From WLMZ01 sp037139095 (GTDB taxonomy: Bacteria; Actinomycetota; Acidimicrobiia; Acidimicrobiales; Ilumatobacteraceae), in the NCBI GenBank assembly GCA_037139095.1, contig JBAXHD010000028.1, positions 1 through 36,416 of the forward strand: 36,416 nucleotides of DNA, given 5' to 3'. Position 1 is the stretch's first letter; each line of letters opens with the position of its first letter. This document shows, piece by piece, positions 22,177-30,448 of the stretch. The notes under the pieces are model-generated. The model was given only the letters and a program-made list of their open reading frames with translations. It did not search any database and was not told the origin of the DNA. Position numbers and translations under genes: made by a program.

Positions 22177-23070
22177 TTAGGCCAAGAACGGCAAGAACAT
22201 TGCCGTTTCTTCCGAGAGGTTTGCCGGAACGGCGTAGCCCTCGCGACTGGTGATGGTTCCCCAGTTATCGCGGACATCTTCGGGGCTGAGGTTGGCGTGG
22301 TGATAGCCCTGGGTCTCGCCAAGGAACACTTCGGCCACTCGGCCGCCGCCCACGCTGAACAGGCGGCCGCTTGGCTCACACTGCTCGCTGGCGAGGTAGG
22401 TGACCAGTGGCGAAATGAGGCCCGGATCGAGCTTGTCGCCAAGCGCTCCGAGCAAGCTCTCGGTCATGCGGGTGAGCGCCAATGGCGCAATGGCGTTGGC
22501 CTTGATGTTGTACTTGGCGCCCTCAACAGCGAGCACGCGGGTGAAGCCAACGAGACCCATCTTTGCGGCGCCGTAGTTGGCCTGGCCGAAGTTGCCGAAG
22601 ACGCCAGCGGCCGATGAGGTGCTGATGATGCGGCCGTAGCCCTGCTCGCGCATGTGCACCCATGCTGGCTGAGTCACGTTGAATGCACCACGAAGGTGAA
22701 CGTCGAGCACTGGGTTGATGAGGTCGGGTCCCATGTTGTGGAACGCCTTGTCGCGCAAGATGCCTGCGTTGTTGATGACGATGTCGATCTTGCCGAACGC
22801 ATCGATGGCGGTCTTTACGATTGCGGCGCCGCCTTCGGTGGTGGCAACGCTGTTGGTGTCGGCAACTGCTTCGCCGCCCGCAGCGCGGATTTCGTCGACG
22901 ATGTGGTCGGCTGCGCCCTTGTCGCTGCCGGTGCCATCGACCGAACCACCGAGGTCGTTGACCACAATGAGGGCGCCTCGCGACGCCATCAAGAGTGCAT
23001 GCTGGCGGCCAAGGCCACCGCCTGCGCCAGTAATGATTGCTACCTTGCCGTCAAATCCAACGTCGCTCAT
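22177..23070 (-). CDS. SDR, MFE-2-like 3-hydroxyacyl-CoA dehydrogenase type
   Basis: A 297-aa short-chain dehydrogenase resembling the N-terminal half of peroxisomal multifunctional enzyme 2 (17-beta-HSD type 4), which oxidises 3-hydroxyacyl-CoA. Motifs: TGAGGGLG (14-21), NDLGG (38-42) with the long GSVDGTGSDKGAAD insertion typical of this subgroup, NNAG (100-103), Ser153, YGAAK (Tyr166, Lys170). The C-terminal part (after about 235) fits that subgroup. ATG 23070 lies 8 nt after TAACTT. It follows the acyl-CoA synthetase by 59 nt, and together they suggest activation and oxidation of one acid. Confidence 0.9.
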   Translation of the reverse strand: MSDVGFDGKVAIITGAGGGLGRQHALLMASRGALIVVNDLGGSVDGTGSDKGAADHIVDEIRAAGGEAVADTNSVATTEGGAAIVKTAIDAFGKIDIVINNAGILRDKAFHNMGPDLINPVLDVHLRGAFNVTQPAWVHMREQGYGRIISTSSAAGVFGNFGQANYGAAKMGLVGFTRVLAVEGAKYNIKANAIAPLALTRMTESLLGALGDKLDPGLISPLVTYLASEQCEPSGRLFSVGGGRVAEVFLGETQGYHHANLSPEDVRDNWGTITSREGYAVPANLSEETAMFLPFLA

Positions 23071-23078
23071 ACCGACAG

Positions 23079-23084
23079 AAGTTA
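23079..23084 (-). promoter_or_regulatory. -10 box of leaderless type for the 23070 SDR
   Basis: TAACTT on the minus strand, 8 nt before ATG 23070. Confidence 0.4.
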
Positions 23085-23129
23085 GCGAGGCGGCGGCCGT
23101 ATTCGCTAGTTCGCTCAAGGATCGGTTGA

Positions 23130-24758
23130 TCAACCGGCGTTTGTGGGTCCGCCGAGTTGGGCAACGGCTTCGGCTTTGAGGCGCTTGTAATCGAGCTTGC
23201 CGTTGGCTGCGCGGCCAATGGTGTCGATGGTGAGCACGCGCTTTGGTGCCTTATACGCAGCGAGGTGAATCTTCACATGGGCGATGAGTTCGGCTTCGTT
23301 GATCACCGCGCCATCGTGTGGTTCGACCAGCGCAGTGATTGCTTCGCCGAAGCGCTCGTCGGGCAGGCCAACCACCGCCGCATCGGCCACGGTGGGGTGG
23401 TGCTTGAGGGCCTCTTCCACTTCTTCGGGATACACCTTCTCGCCTCCGGTATTGATGCACTGGCTGCCGCGACCAAGCAACTTCACGGTTCCGTCGGCTT
23501 CAACTTCGGCGAAGTCGCCCGGGATGCTCCAGCGCACGCCGTCGAATGTGATGAAGGTGCTGGCAGACTTTTCGGGGTCTTTGTAATAGCCCACCGGTGT
23601 GCGTCCGCGAAGAGCGACCCGACCACGTTCGCCGCTGCCGGGCACAACTTCGCGACCATCGTCGGTGAGCACCTTGGTATGCGGCGTCAGCGTGAACTTG
23701 GCGGTCTCGCCTGCGCCATCGGCCGAGGTGGTGTTGTTGGCCATACCAATGGCCTCGCTGCTGCCGAGGCTGTCGATAAGGATCAATCGAGCGTTGTGGC
23801 GCAGCAGTCCGGCCTTGGATGCGGCCGACCACATCACGCCACTTGAGACAACGACCCGCAACGATGAGATATCCCACCGATTGGGTTCTGCATCAAGCGC
23901 ACGCAGCAGCGGCTTCGCGAAGGCGTCGCCCACGATGGACATGCTGTTCACGCGTTGAAGCGCGATGGTGTCGAGCAATTCGATGGGATCGAAGTGGCGT
24001 CCCTGCAGGGTGACGACCGATCCGGCAAGCGACAGGTTCCACATTGCGTTGAAGGCGCCGGTGCCGTGCATGAGCGGAGCAGCCGGAAGGTTGCGTGGAC
24101 CTGGCTTGGTGATGCGCTGCTCGAGTTGGGCCCAACCTGGCACCGGCGGCAACGGTTGCTTAGACGCCGCATCGAGGCTGCCGATGACATCGTCTTGGCG
24201 CCACATCACACCCTTGGGCATGCCGGTGGTGCCGCCGGTGTAGAGCATGTACAAATCGTCGGGGCTGCGTCCCCACGGAGCGATGGTGCGAGACGTAGCC
24301 GATGCTGCCGCGGTCTCGTAGGGCACCGCCCATTGGGGACATGGGTCGCTGCCATCGTCGACCCAGATCCATGTGCGAATGGCCGGCAGTTGTTCGCGGA
24401 GCGTGGCGCAGCGCGATGCGAACGAACCATGGAACACCACGGCGACAGCGTCGGCGTTGTTCCAGAGGTACTTCAGCTCGTCGTCGGTGTAGCGGTAGTT
24501 GGTGTTGACCGGAACAAGGCCGGCTTTGTACATGCCGAACATGCTCTCGAGGTACTCGGGGCAGTTGTACATGTACTGCGCCACTTTGTCTTGGTGCTGG
24601 GCTCCAGCGGCGAGCAGCGTTGCAGCGATGCCGTCGGCGCGCCGATCGAACTGGCTCCACGTGAACACACGATCGCCTTGCACCTGCGCCGTTGCTTCGG
24701 GAAAGCGATCGGCGTGGTGCTCCCACATTTCGGCAAAATTCCAACCTGAGGTAGTCAC
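23130..24758 (-). CDS. Acyl-CoA synthetase (FadD-type AMP-forming ligase)
   Basis: A 542-aa ANL-superfamily ligase that makes acyl-AMP and then acyl-CoA. The ATP loop YTGGTTGMPKGV is at 173-184, followed by MWRQDD, a form seen in mycobacterial FadD19/FadD17-like enzymes that activate sterol side chains. Other core parts are DSLGSSEA, GDFAEVEADGTVKLLGRG and INTGGEKVYPEEVEE. The catalytic Lys of the C-terminal domain is Lys521 (ANGKLDYKR). The GTG at 24758 is 7 nt after TAGATT with no ATG nearby. It sits between a luciferase-like oxidoreductase (54 nt upstream) and an MFE-2-like SDR (59 nt downstream). The sterol link is a guess. Confidence 0.93.
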   Translation of the reverse strand: MTTSGWNFAEMWEHHADRFPEATAQVQGDRVFTWSQFDRRADGIAATLLAAGAQHQDKVAQYMYNCPEYLESMFGMYKAGLVPVNTNYRYTDDELKYLWNNADAVAVVFHGSFASRCATLREQLPAIRTWIWVDDGSDPCPQWAVPYETAAASATSRTIAPWGRSPDDLYMLYTGGTTGMPKGVMWRQDDVIGSLDAASKQPLPPVPGWAQLEQRITKPGPRNLPAAPLMHGTGAFNAMWNLSLAGSVVTLQGRHFDPIELLDTIALQRVNSMSIVGDAFAKPLLRALDAEPNRWDISSLRVVVSSGVMWSAASKAGLLRHNARLILIDSLGSSEAIGMANNTTSADGAGETAKFTLTPHTKVLTDDGREVVPGSGERGRVALRGRTPVGYYKDPEKSASTFITFDGVRWSIPGDFAEVEADGTVKLLGRGSQCINTGGEKVYPEEVEEALKHHPTVADAAVVGLPDERFGEAITALVEPHDGAVINEAELIAHVKIHLAAYKAPKRVLTIDTIGRAANGKLDYKRLKAEAVAQLGGPTNAG

Positions 24759-24765
24759 GGCTCTG

Positions 24766-24771
24766 AATCTA
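24766..24771 (-). promoter_or_regulatory. -10 box of leaderless type for the acyl-CoA synthetase
   Basis: TAGATT on the minus strand, 7 nt before GTG 24758. It supports a GTG start. It overlaps a small GCTCT-N6-AGAGC inverted repeat (24760-24775). Confidence 0.5.
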
Positions 24772-24812
24772 GAGCGGCCTAGAAGCGAACCCTGAATCGG
24801 TTGACGGCAGAG

Positions 24813-25619
24813 TTAGGCGAGCGACGGAGGACCATCGCGTAGACGGTCGAGCGAAGCAGCGATCGGATCGGTTTCGTGCATGGCGTCCCACAAACTCTCA
24901 ATCCACCATGTGGCGCCGGCTGAAGCCCAAGCTGCGGGGGAGTGCTCTTGATTGCTGCCCTCAATGATGATGTCGTAGGAGCGATCGGCGACCGTGGCGC
25001 GAATTTCGGGCATGGCCGTCATCAGTTCTTCGAGCGTTGCTTGGCGGGCGATGCCGTTGTCGACAGTCTGCGGCAACAGGCCGTCCCAACTCAATGCTCG
25101 ATGCATCGATCGCGGCGAGACCAACGCACCCACACACCACACCGGTGGCCGTGGCTGTTGGATCACATGCTTGATCGACGGAAACTCGCTTGGCGTGATG
25201 CAGTAGTGCTTGCCCTCGAACGACACGGGTTCGCCGCTCCATAGCGCGCACATAATGGCGAGCCCTTCGTCGAGCAGTTCGGCTCTGGTGCGACGATCGG
25301 TCTCTTCGCCGAAGCTCGCGAATCCGGTGTCGGGTGCACCGAGTCCGACCGACATCGTGAGGCGGCCGTTCGACAAGCGGTCGAGCGTTGCTGCTTGCCC
25401 AGCGAGTTCCCACGGCTTACGTCGCGAGACGGGCGTGAGCAATGTGCCGAGACGAAGCGAGTTCGTTGCCATCGCTGCGGCGGCCAGCGAAATCCATGCG
25501 TCGGTGCCGTAGAGCCCCTCCCACACGAACAGCGCGTCCCATCCGTTGTGCTCGGCCACAGACGCCATTTCCGCGACGTCTCGTGCGTCGCCCCACGGAA
25601 CAACAAAGCCGAACTTCAT
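24813..25619 (-). CDS. LLM-class flavin/F420 oxidoreductase
   Basis: A 268-aa luciferase-like monooxygenase-fold protein: start MKFGFVVPWGD, GWDALFVWEGLYG (26-38), RLGTLLTPVSRRKPWELAGQ (about 56-75), LSNGRLTMSVGLGAPD (82-97). It is shorter than the usual 300-350 residues, ending soon after the last barrel strand. It could use FMN or F420; the substrate is unknown. The ATG at 25619 has a moderate AGAGGA site about 7 nt upstream. It is divergent from the 25688 dehydrogenase and may lead a unit with the acyl-CoA synthetase and SDR. Confidence 0.85.
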   Translation of the reverse strand: MKFGFVVPWGDARDVAEMASVAEHNGWDALFVWEGLYGTDAWISLAAAAMATNSLRLGTLLTPVSRRKPWELAGQAATLDRLSNGRLTMSVGLGAPDTGFASFGEETDRRTRAELLDEGLAIMCALWSGEPVSFEGKHYCITPSEFPSIKHVIQQPRPPVWCVGALVSPRSMHRALSWDGLLPQTVDNGIARQATLEELMTAMPEIRATVADRSYDIIIEGSNQEHSPAAWASAGATWWIESLWDAMHETDPIAASLDRLRDGPPSLA

Positions 25620-25675
25620 GTCCGCATCCTCTACCCAGAATCCGACCGACGCAACCGTCGTTGGCTCAGGAGTCG

Positions 25676-25681
25676 TAATGT
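25676..25681 (+). promoter_or_regulatory. -10 box of leaderless type for the 25688 dehydrogenase
   Basis: TAATGT, 6 nt before ATG 25688, in the 68-bp divergent gap. Confidence 0.45.
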
Positions 25682-25687
25682 GGCTGC

Positions 25688-26911
25688 ATGGACTTTCAGC
25701 TGCCCTCCGAGGATGACCCCCGACGCTTAGTAGTGCGTGAGTGGATCAAAGCGAATCCGAAACCATCGGGCGCCACCTTGGCCAAAGCTGGCTACGTGGC
25801 TCCGCATTGGCCGGCACCGTGGGGTCTCGCTGCCGACCCAATTCATCAGCTGATCATCGACGATGAACTCAACCGTGCAGCGGTACGTAGGCCTACGAAT
25901 CCGATTGGCATTGGGTGGGCCGGGCCGACACTGTTGTACGCCGGCACACAAGAACAAAAGGATCGCTACCTCGATCGGCTGCTGAGCGGCGAAGACTTTT
26001 GGTGTCAGCTGTTCAGCGAACCCGGTAGCGGCAGCGACCTCGCCAGCCTCGGCACGCGTGCGCTTCGCGATGGCGATGAGTTCATCGTGAACGGTCAAAA
26101 GATCTGGACCAGCGGCGCACAGCACGCGAAGTACGGCATCCTCATCGCTCGTACCGATCCTGACCTGCCCAAGCACAAGGGCATCTCATATTTCGTTTGT
26201 CCGATGGATGCTCCCGGTATCGAGATCAGGCCCATCACCGAGATGACCGGCGGGCATACCTTTAATGAGGTGTTCTTTACCGATGTTCGCATTCCGGCCG
26301 AGAACCTCGTAGGCGATCTCAACGATGGTTGGCGCCTTGCGAAGGTCACCCTGGGCAACGAGCGGGTGTCGCTCTCAACCGGTGGCGTGCTGTGGGGCAG
26401 TGGCCCAACGGCCATCGAGATGCTCGATGCAGTTCGCGCCAATGGTCCTGTGACCGATGTGCATATGCGCCAGCGGCTTGCATCGATTTACATCGAGCAC
26501 ATGGTCCTCGACCTGATTCGTTTGCGCACGTTGTCGGCCAAGCTGCGCGGCGAGCAGCCCGGACCCGAGGCCAGCATCCGCAAGATCATGGCCGACGAAC
26601 ACGGGCAGCATGTGATGGCCGCAGCTCGTGATCTGCTCGGTGCTTCAGGGATGCTCACGAGTAGCGAAGGTCGCGATCAGTTCGTACCGGGAACCGACAC
26701 AAAGGGTCTTGGGCCTGGTCGTCCACCAAACGATCTTGGTCACCCAGGTTGGTACGACGGCTACATGTTCAGCCAAGCGCTCACCATTGGCGGTGGCACC
26801 GGCGATGTGCAGCGCAACATCGTGGCCGAGCGTGTGCTCGGGTTGCCTCACGATATCGATGTGCAGATTGGCCTAACTTGGGCCGAGACGCAGCGATCCG
26901 GATCGCGCTAA
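25688..26911 (+). CDS. Acyl-CoA dehydrogenase (FadE type)
   Basis: A 407-aa FAD acyl-CoA dehydrogenase. Blocks: APHWPAPWGL near the start, FWCQLFSEPGSGSDLASLG (about 104-122), FIVNGQKIWTSGAQHAKYG (about 132-150), FNEVFFTDVRIPAENLVG (about 194-211), and C-terminal GGGTGDVQRNIVAERVLGLP. It is closest in style to the 20093 enzyme in this window and to FadE proteins of actinobacterial sterol or branched-acid breakdown. The indolepyruvate oxidoreductase starts 14 nt after its stop, so the two likely form an operon. It might oxidise the acyl-CoA made by that neighbour, which is inference. Confidence 0.92.
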   Translation: MDFQLPSEDDPRRLVVREWIKANPKPSGATLAKAGYVAPHWPAPWGLAADPIHQLIIDDELNRAAVRRPTNPIGIGWAGPTLLYAGTQEQKDRYLDRLLSGEDFWCQLFSEPGSGSDLASLGTRALRDGDEFIVNGQKIWTSGAQHAKYGILIARTDPDLPKHKGISYFVCPMDAPGIEIRPITEMTGGHTFNEVFFTDVRIPAENLVGDLNDGWRLAKVTLGNERVSLSTGGVLWGSGPTAIEMLDAVRANGPVTDVHMRQRLASIYIEHMVLDLIRLRTLSAKLRGEQPGPEASIRKIMADEHGQHVMAAARDLLGASGMLTSSEGRDQFVPGTDTKGLGPGRPPNDLGHPGWYDGYMFSQALTIGGGTGDVQRNIVAERVLGLPHDIDVQIGLTWAETQRSGSR

Positions 26912-26925
26912 GAAGGCATAGATAC

Positions 26926-29900
26926 GTGACTGACATTGTCGAGCCAGAGCTGAGCGACTACAAACTCACCAGTCGTTACGACCGTGATGCGGGTCGAGTG
27001 TTCTTGTCCGGTGTGCAGGCATTGGCTCGGCTACCGCTCGAGCAGATGCGTGTCGATCGCAGCAATGGCCTGAACACCGCAGCGTTTGTCACGGGCTATC
27101 CCGGTTCGCCGTTGGCCGGGCTCGATCGTGAAGCCGATGTTGCGGCGAAGTCGGCAGGCCAACTGAACTACGTGCATCGTCACGCGCTCAACGAAGAGCT
27201 TGCCGCTACTGCAGTAATGGGCAGTCAGCTGGCGGCCGAGAGGCCCGACTGTCGCTACGACGGCATCGTTGGCTACTGGTACGGAAAGACTCCGGGTGTT
27301 GATCGCGCAAGCGACGCCATACGACACGCGATGTTCGCTGGGGTGCATCGCAACTCGGGCGCGGTGGCCTTCGTCGGGGACGACGGCGCAGCCAAGTCGT
27401 CTACGTTGCCGAGCGCATCTGATTCCACCTTGATTGGGTTGCACATGCCCATCCTCTTTCCGGGCGACGTGCAGTCGGCGCTCGACCTCGGACGTCATGC
27501 CGTAGCGATGTCTCGCGTCAGCGGGTTGTGGTCGGCGCTCAAGATCGTGGCAGCCGTAGCCGACGGCACCGAAGCCATCGACCTTGCGCTCGATCGCGTG
27601 TCTACGGTTGCGCCGAAGGTTGATTTCGATGGCTACACGTTTGTGCCTCACGCCGACGGCGGGTTGCTCACGCCGCACACGCTCGACCTCGAGCGCGAGT
27701 TGTGCGAGATACGTATCGAGCTCGCGCGGGCCTATGGCATTGAGAACAATCTCAACACCATCGATGTCAATCCCGACGACGCGTGGATCGGTATTGCTGC
27801 GGCCGGGCACACCTATACAGAGGTCCGCCAGGCGTTGCGCATGCTGGGTTTGGCCACCGACGAGCAGATTGCCGACGCTGGTATTCGCTTGCTTCACCTT
27901 CGGTTGATCTCTCCCATCGATCACGCGCTGTTGCGTCGTTTCGGCGCCGGACTCACTGAGATTTTCGTGGTCGAAGACAAGACCCCCACGCTCGAAGCCA
28001 CCCTCAAAGAGGCGCTGTGGTCCTCGCCCGATCGTCCGTCAATCACGGGCAAGAACGACGAACTCGGTCGTCCGTTGTTGGCCGCTTACGGTTCGCTTGA
28101 TGCCGATGCCATCGTGGGCCCATTGCGGTCTCGGCTCGTTGAGAGACTCACCGACGAGCGACTCGCTCCCTTGCGTTCGGCGGCTCGCTCGCGAGTGCTC
28201 ATACCGCTCACGCTGAACCGCACGCCGTATTTCTGTAGCGGTTGTCCACACAACGTAAGCACCGAGGTGCCCGAAGGGTCGTTGGTCGGCGGCGGCATTG
28301 GCTGTCACTCGATGGTTGCGCTGATGGATTCGTCACGCGTTGGCGAGATTGTCGGGCTCACGTGTATGGGCAACGAAGGCGCCCAATGGGTGGGTATGGC
28401 TCCGTTTGTCGACACGCCTCATCTCATCCAGAACATCGGCGACGGCACCTACGCTCACAGCGGCCAATTGGCGATACGCGGTGCTATCGCTGCGGGCGTG
28501 AACATCACCTACAAGATCTTGGTGAACGGCGTTGTTGCAATGACCGGTGGCCAAGACGCAACTGGCGCAGTCGACGTGCCAACGATGGCGCGCATCTTGC
28601 TTCTGCAAGGCGTGCGCAGCGTGCTGGTTACCACCGACGACCTTGGCCGATACGACTCGATCGGGTTACCCAACGAAGTCGAGGTCTGGGACCGTGCCCG
28701 CATGATCGAAGCGCAAGAACGCTTGGCGGCGATACCGGGTGTCACGGTGTTGATCCACGACCAACTCTGTGCTGCCGAGAAGCGGCGTCTCCGCAAGCGC
28801 GACAAGGTCGACAAGCCAGCCTTTCGGGTACTCATCAACGAGCGCGTCTGCGAGGGCTGCGGCGATTGCGGGCAGAAGAGCAACTGCCTGTCGGTGCAAC
28901 CCATCGAGACCGAGTTCGGACGCAAGACGCATATCGATCAGAGCTCATGCAATCTCGATTACTCGTGTCTACGCGGCGACTGTCCGAGCTTCGTGAAGGT
29001 GCTCGAGCCGAAGCGACCCGTGAAGGCCAAGAGTCGTTTCACGAGTGCGCCCTCTGATCTTGCAGCGGCGACTGTGGTTGATCCGGTTGAGGGTTTGATG
29101 ATTCGCATGCCGGGTATCGGCGGCACGGGTGTTGTTACCGCCAGCCAGATCCTTGGTACAGCAGCGATGCTCGACGGGCTACACGTTCGCGGGCTCGACC
29201 AAACTGGGTTGTCGCAAAAGGCTGGCCCGGTGGTGAGCGATGTGTTCATCAGCCGCGACGAGCAGGTCGGATCAAACAAGGCCGCCGCCGGCAGTGTCGA
29301 CGTGATGATTGCGTTCGACTTGCTCGGAGCCGCCGCCGACGCGCAGCTTCGTGGCGCCTCGGTCGATCGCACCATTGTCATTGGCTCCGCGTCGCCTACA
29401 CCTACGGGCAAGATGGTGCTGAATCCGGCGGTGCCGTATCCCGAACTCGACCACCTTGCTGGGCGCCTCAACGCCACAAGTCGCGCCGACCTCAATCGCT
29501 ACGCGCCAGTGTTCGAATTGGTCACCGGTCTCTTTGGTGACACCACTACCGCCAACGTGTTCCTGCTCGGCGTGGCGCATCAGGCAGGCGTGCTGCCCGT
29601 GTCCACCATCAGCCTTGAGCGGGCAATCTCGCTCAACGGCGTAGCCGTCGAACGTAACCAGGCTGCGTTTGCTTGGGGCCGCCAATGGATCATCGATCCC
29701 GAATCGGTAGCGAAGGCGGCTGGCGTTGATGCCTCTTCCGAAGCAGCGGCCGAGCCGATGGATCCGATTGCAATGCGCGCTGCCGACCTTGTGGCGTATC
29801 AGTCGCAGACATATTCGCAGCTGTATCTCAATCGCATCGAGACCCTGCGCGCCGCCGGAGCCTCGGCCGAAACGATTGATGCATTTGCAACAAATCTCTA

Positions 29901-30378
29901 CAAGCTGATGGCCTACAAAGACGAGTACGAAGTTGCTCGTCTGCTGCTCGCCCCCGAGGCGCGGGCTGCGGCCGAAGCCATCGGTGGCGAAGGTGCACGC
30001 GTGCAGTGGCAGTTGCATCCGCCGATGCTCCGTGCTCTCGGCATGAAGAACAAGATCTCGTTGGGTCGCTGGGCAACCCCGTTGATGGTTGGCCTTCGGG
30101 CTGGTCGTCGTTTGCGGGGTACTCCGTTCGATCTGCCGGGCCGGACCAAATTGCGTCGTATCGAGCGTGCGCTTTCGGGCGAGTACGCCGACGCGATCAC
30201 ATTGCTCGTTCGGGCCAATGCGCCGGCGGCGGTAACGCTTGAGGCCGCCGGCCTGCCCGAACTCGTGCGCGGCTACGAATCGATCAAGCTCGATTCATTG
30301 GTCCAATACCGAGCCCGCATGGCTTCGTTGTTGAACCCGTCGGGTTCTGTCGAGCCCGATGCTGCATCCGTTGGGTAA
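26926..30378 (+). CDS. Indolepyruvate ferredoxin oxidoreductase, fused alpha-beta form
   Basis: A 1150-aa 2-oxoacid oxidoreductase that converts aryl-pyruvates (indole-, phenyl- or hydroxyphenylpyruvate) and CoA to aryl-acetyl-CoA and CO2, reducing ferredoxin. Order: an N-terminal pyrimidine-binding domain with GYPGSPLAGLD; a TPP-binding domain with YFCSGCPH (Cys437, Cys440) and GGIGCHSM; a ferredoxin-like region with CEGCGDCGQKSNC (Cys642, 645, 648, 654) and SSCNLDYSCLRGDCPSF; a gamma-type domain with GIGGTGVVTASQ from 730; and a C-terminal extension. The length matches fused IorAB-type proteins. The GTG at 26926 has AGAAGG about 9 nt upstream; the frame is open earlier only inside the dehydrogenase gene. 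It probably works in aromatic amino-acid or aryl-acid degradation. Confidence 0.92.
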   Translation: MTDIVEPELSDYKLTSRYDRDAGRVFLSGVQALARLPLEQMRVDRSNGLNTAAFVTGYPGSPLAGLDREADVAAKSAGQLNYVHRHALNEELAATAVMGSQLAAERPDCRYDGIVGYWYGKTPGVDRASDAIRHAMFAGVHRNSGAVAFVGDDGAAKSSTLPSASDSTLIGLHMPILFPGDVQSALDLGRHAVAMSRVSGLWSALKIVAAVADGTEAIDLALDRVSTVAPKVDFDGYTFVPHADGGLLTPHTLDLERELCEIRIELARAYGIENNLNTIDVNPDDAWIGIAAAGHTYTEVRQALRMLGLATDEQIADAGIRLLHLRLISPIDHALLRRFGAGLTEIFVVEDKTPTLEATLKEALWSSPDRPSITGKNDELGRPLLAAYGSLDADAIVGPLRSRLVERLTDERLAPLRSAARSRVLIPLTLNRTPYFCSGCPHNVSTEVPEGSLVGGGIGCHSMVALMDSSRVGEIVGLTCMGNEGAQWVGMAPFVDTPHLIQNIGDGTYAHSGQLAIRGAIAAGVNITYKILVNGVVAMTGGQDATGAVDVPTMARILLLQGVRSVLVTTDDLGRYDSIGLPNEVEVWDRARMIEAQERLAAIPGVTVLIHDQLCAAEKRRLRKRDKVDKPAFRVLINERVCEGCGDCGQKSNCLSVQPIETEFGRKTHIDQSSCNLDYSCLRGDCPSFVKVLEPKRPVKAKSRFTSAPSDLAAATVVDPVEGLMIRMPGIGGTGVVTASQILGTAAMLDGLHVRGLDQTGLSQKAGPVVSDVFISRDEQVGSNKAAAGSVDVMIAFDLLGAAADAQLRGASVDRTIVIGSASPTPTGKMVLNPAVPYPELDHLAGRLNATSRADLNRYAPVFELVTGLFGDTTTANVFLLGVAHQAGVLPVSTISLERAISLNGVAVERNQAAFAWGRQWIIDPESVAKAAGVDASSEAAAEPMDPIAMRAADLVAYQSQTYSQLYLNRIETLRAAGASAETIDAFATNLYKLMAYKDEYEVARLLLAPEARAAAEAIGGEGARVQWQLHPPMLRALGMKNKISLGRWATPLMVGLRAGRRLRGTPFDLPGRTKLRRIERALSGEYADAITLLVRANAPAAVTLEAAGLPELVRGYESIKLDSLVQYRARMASLLNPSGSVEPDAASVG

Positions 30379-30379
30379 A

Positions 30380-30406
30380 ACAAAGGACTTTGTGCCCTAA
30401 CTACCC
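30380..30406 (+). promoter_or_regulatory. Palindrome with DosR-box-like half site
   Basis: ACAAAG-GA-CTTTGT (30380-30393) is a perfect inverted repeat. Read as AAAGGACTTTGTGCCCTAA it shares GGACTTT and CCC-x-AA with the mycobacterial DosR consensus TTSGGGACTWWAGTCCCSAA. A flanking pair GGGTA (30373-30377) and TACCC (30402-30406) also mirrors it. It lies 40-70 nt before the SQR-like gene, a fitting place for an activator site. Confidence 0.4.
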
Positions 30407-30436
30407 ATGGCCCCATGACGCAACATGTACATGCGT

Positions 30437-30443
30437 GAAGGAG
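30437..30443 (+). promoter_or_regulatory. Ribosome binding site deciding the SQR-like start
   Basis: GAAGGAG, 5 nt before ATG 30449. It rules out the in-frame ATG at 30425 eight codons upstream, since it lies downstream of that codon. Confidence 0.65.
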
Positions 30444-30448
30444 TCGCA

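Noticed and set aside
24760..24782. Terminator between the luciferase-like and acyl-CoA synthetase genes
   Set aside because: The GCTCT-N6-AGAGC stem has only five pairs and overlaps the likely -10 box; it is more probably incidental.
26749..26925. N-terminal extension of the indolepyruvate oxidoreductase
   Set aside because: The frame is open but overlaps the end of the dehydrogenase gene; the GTG at 26926 has a ribosome site and fits the family start.
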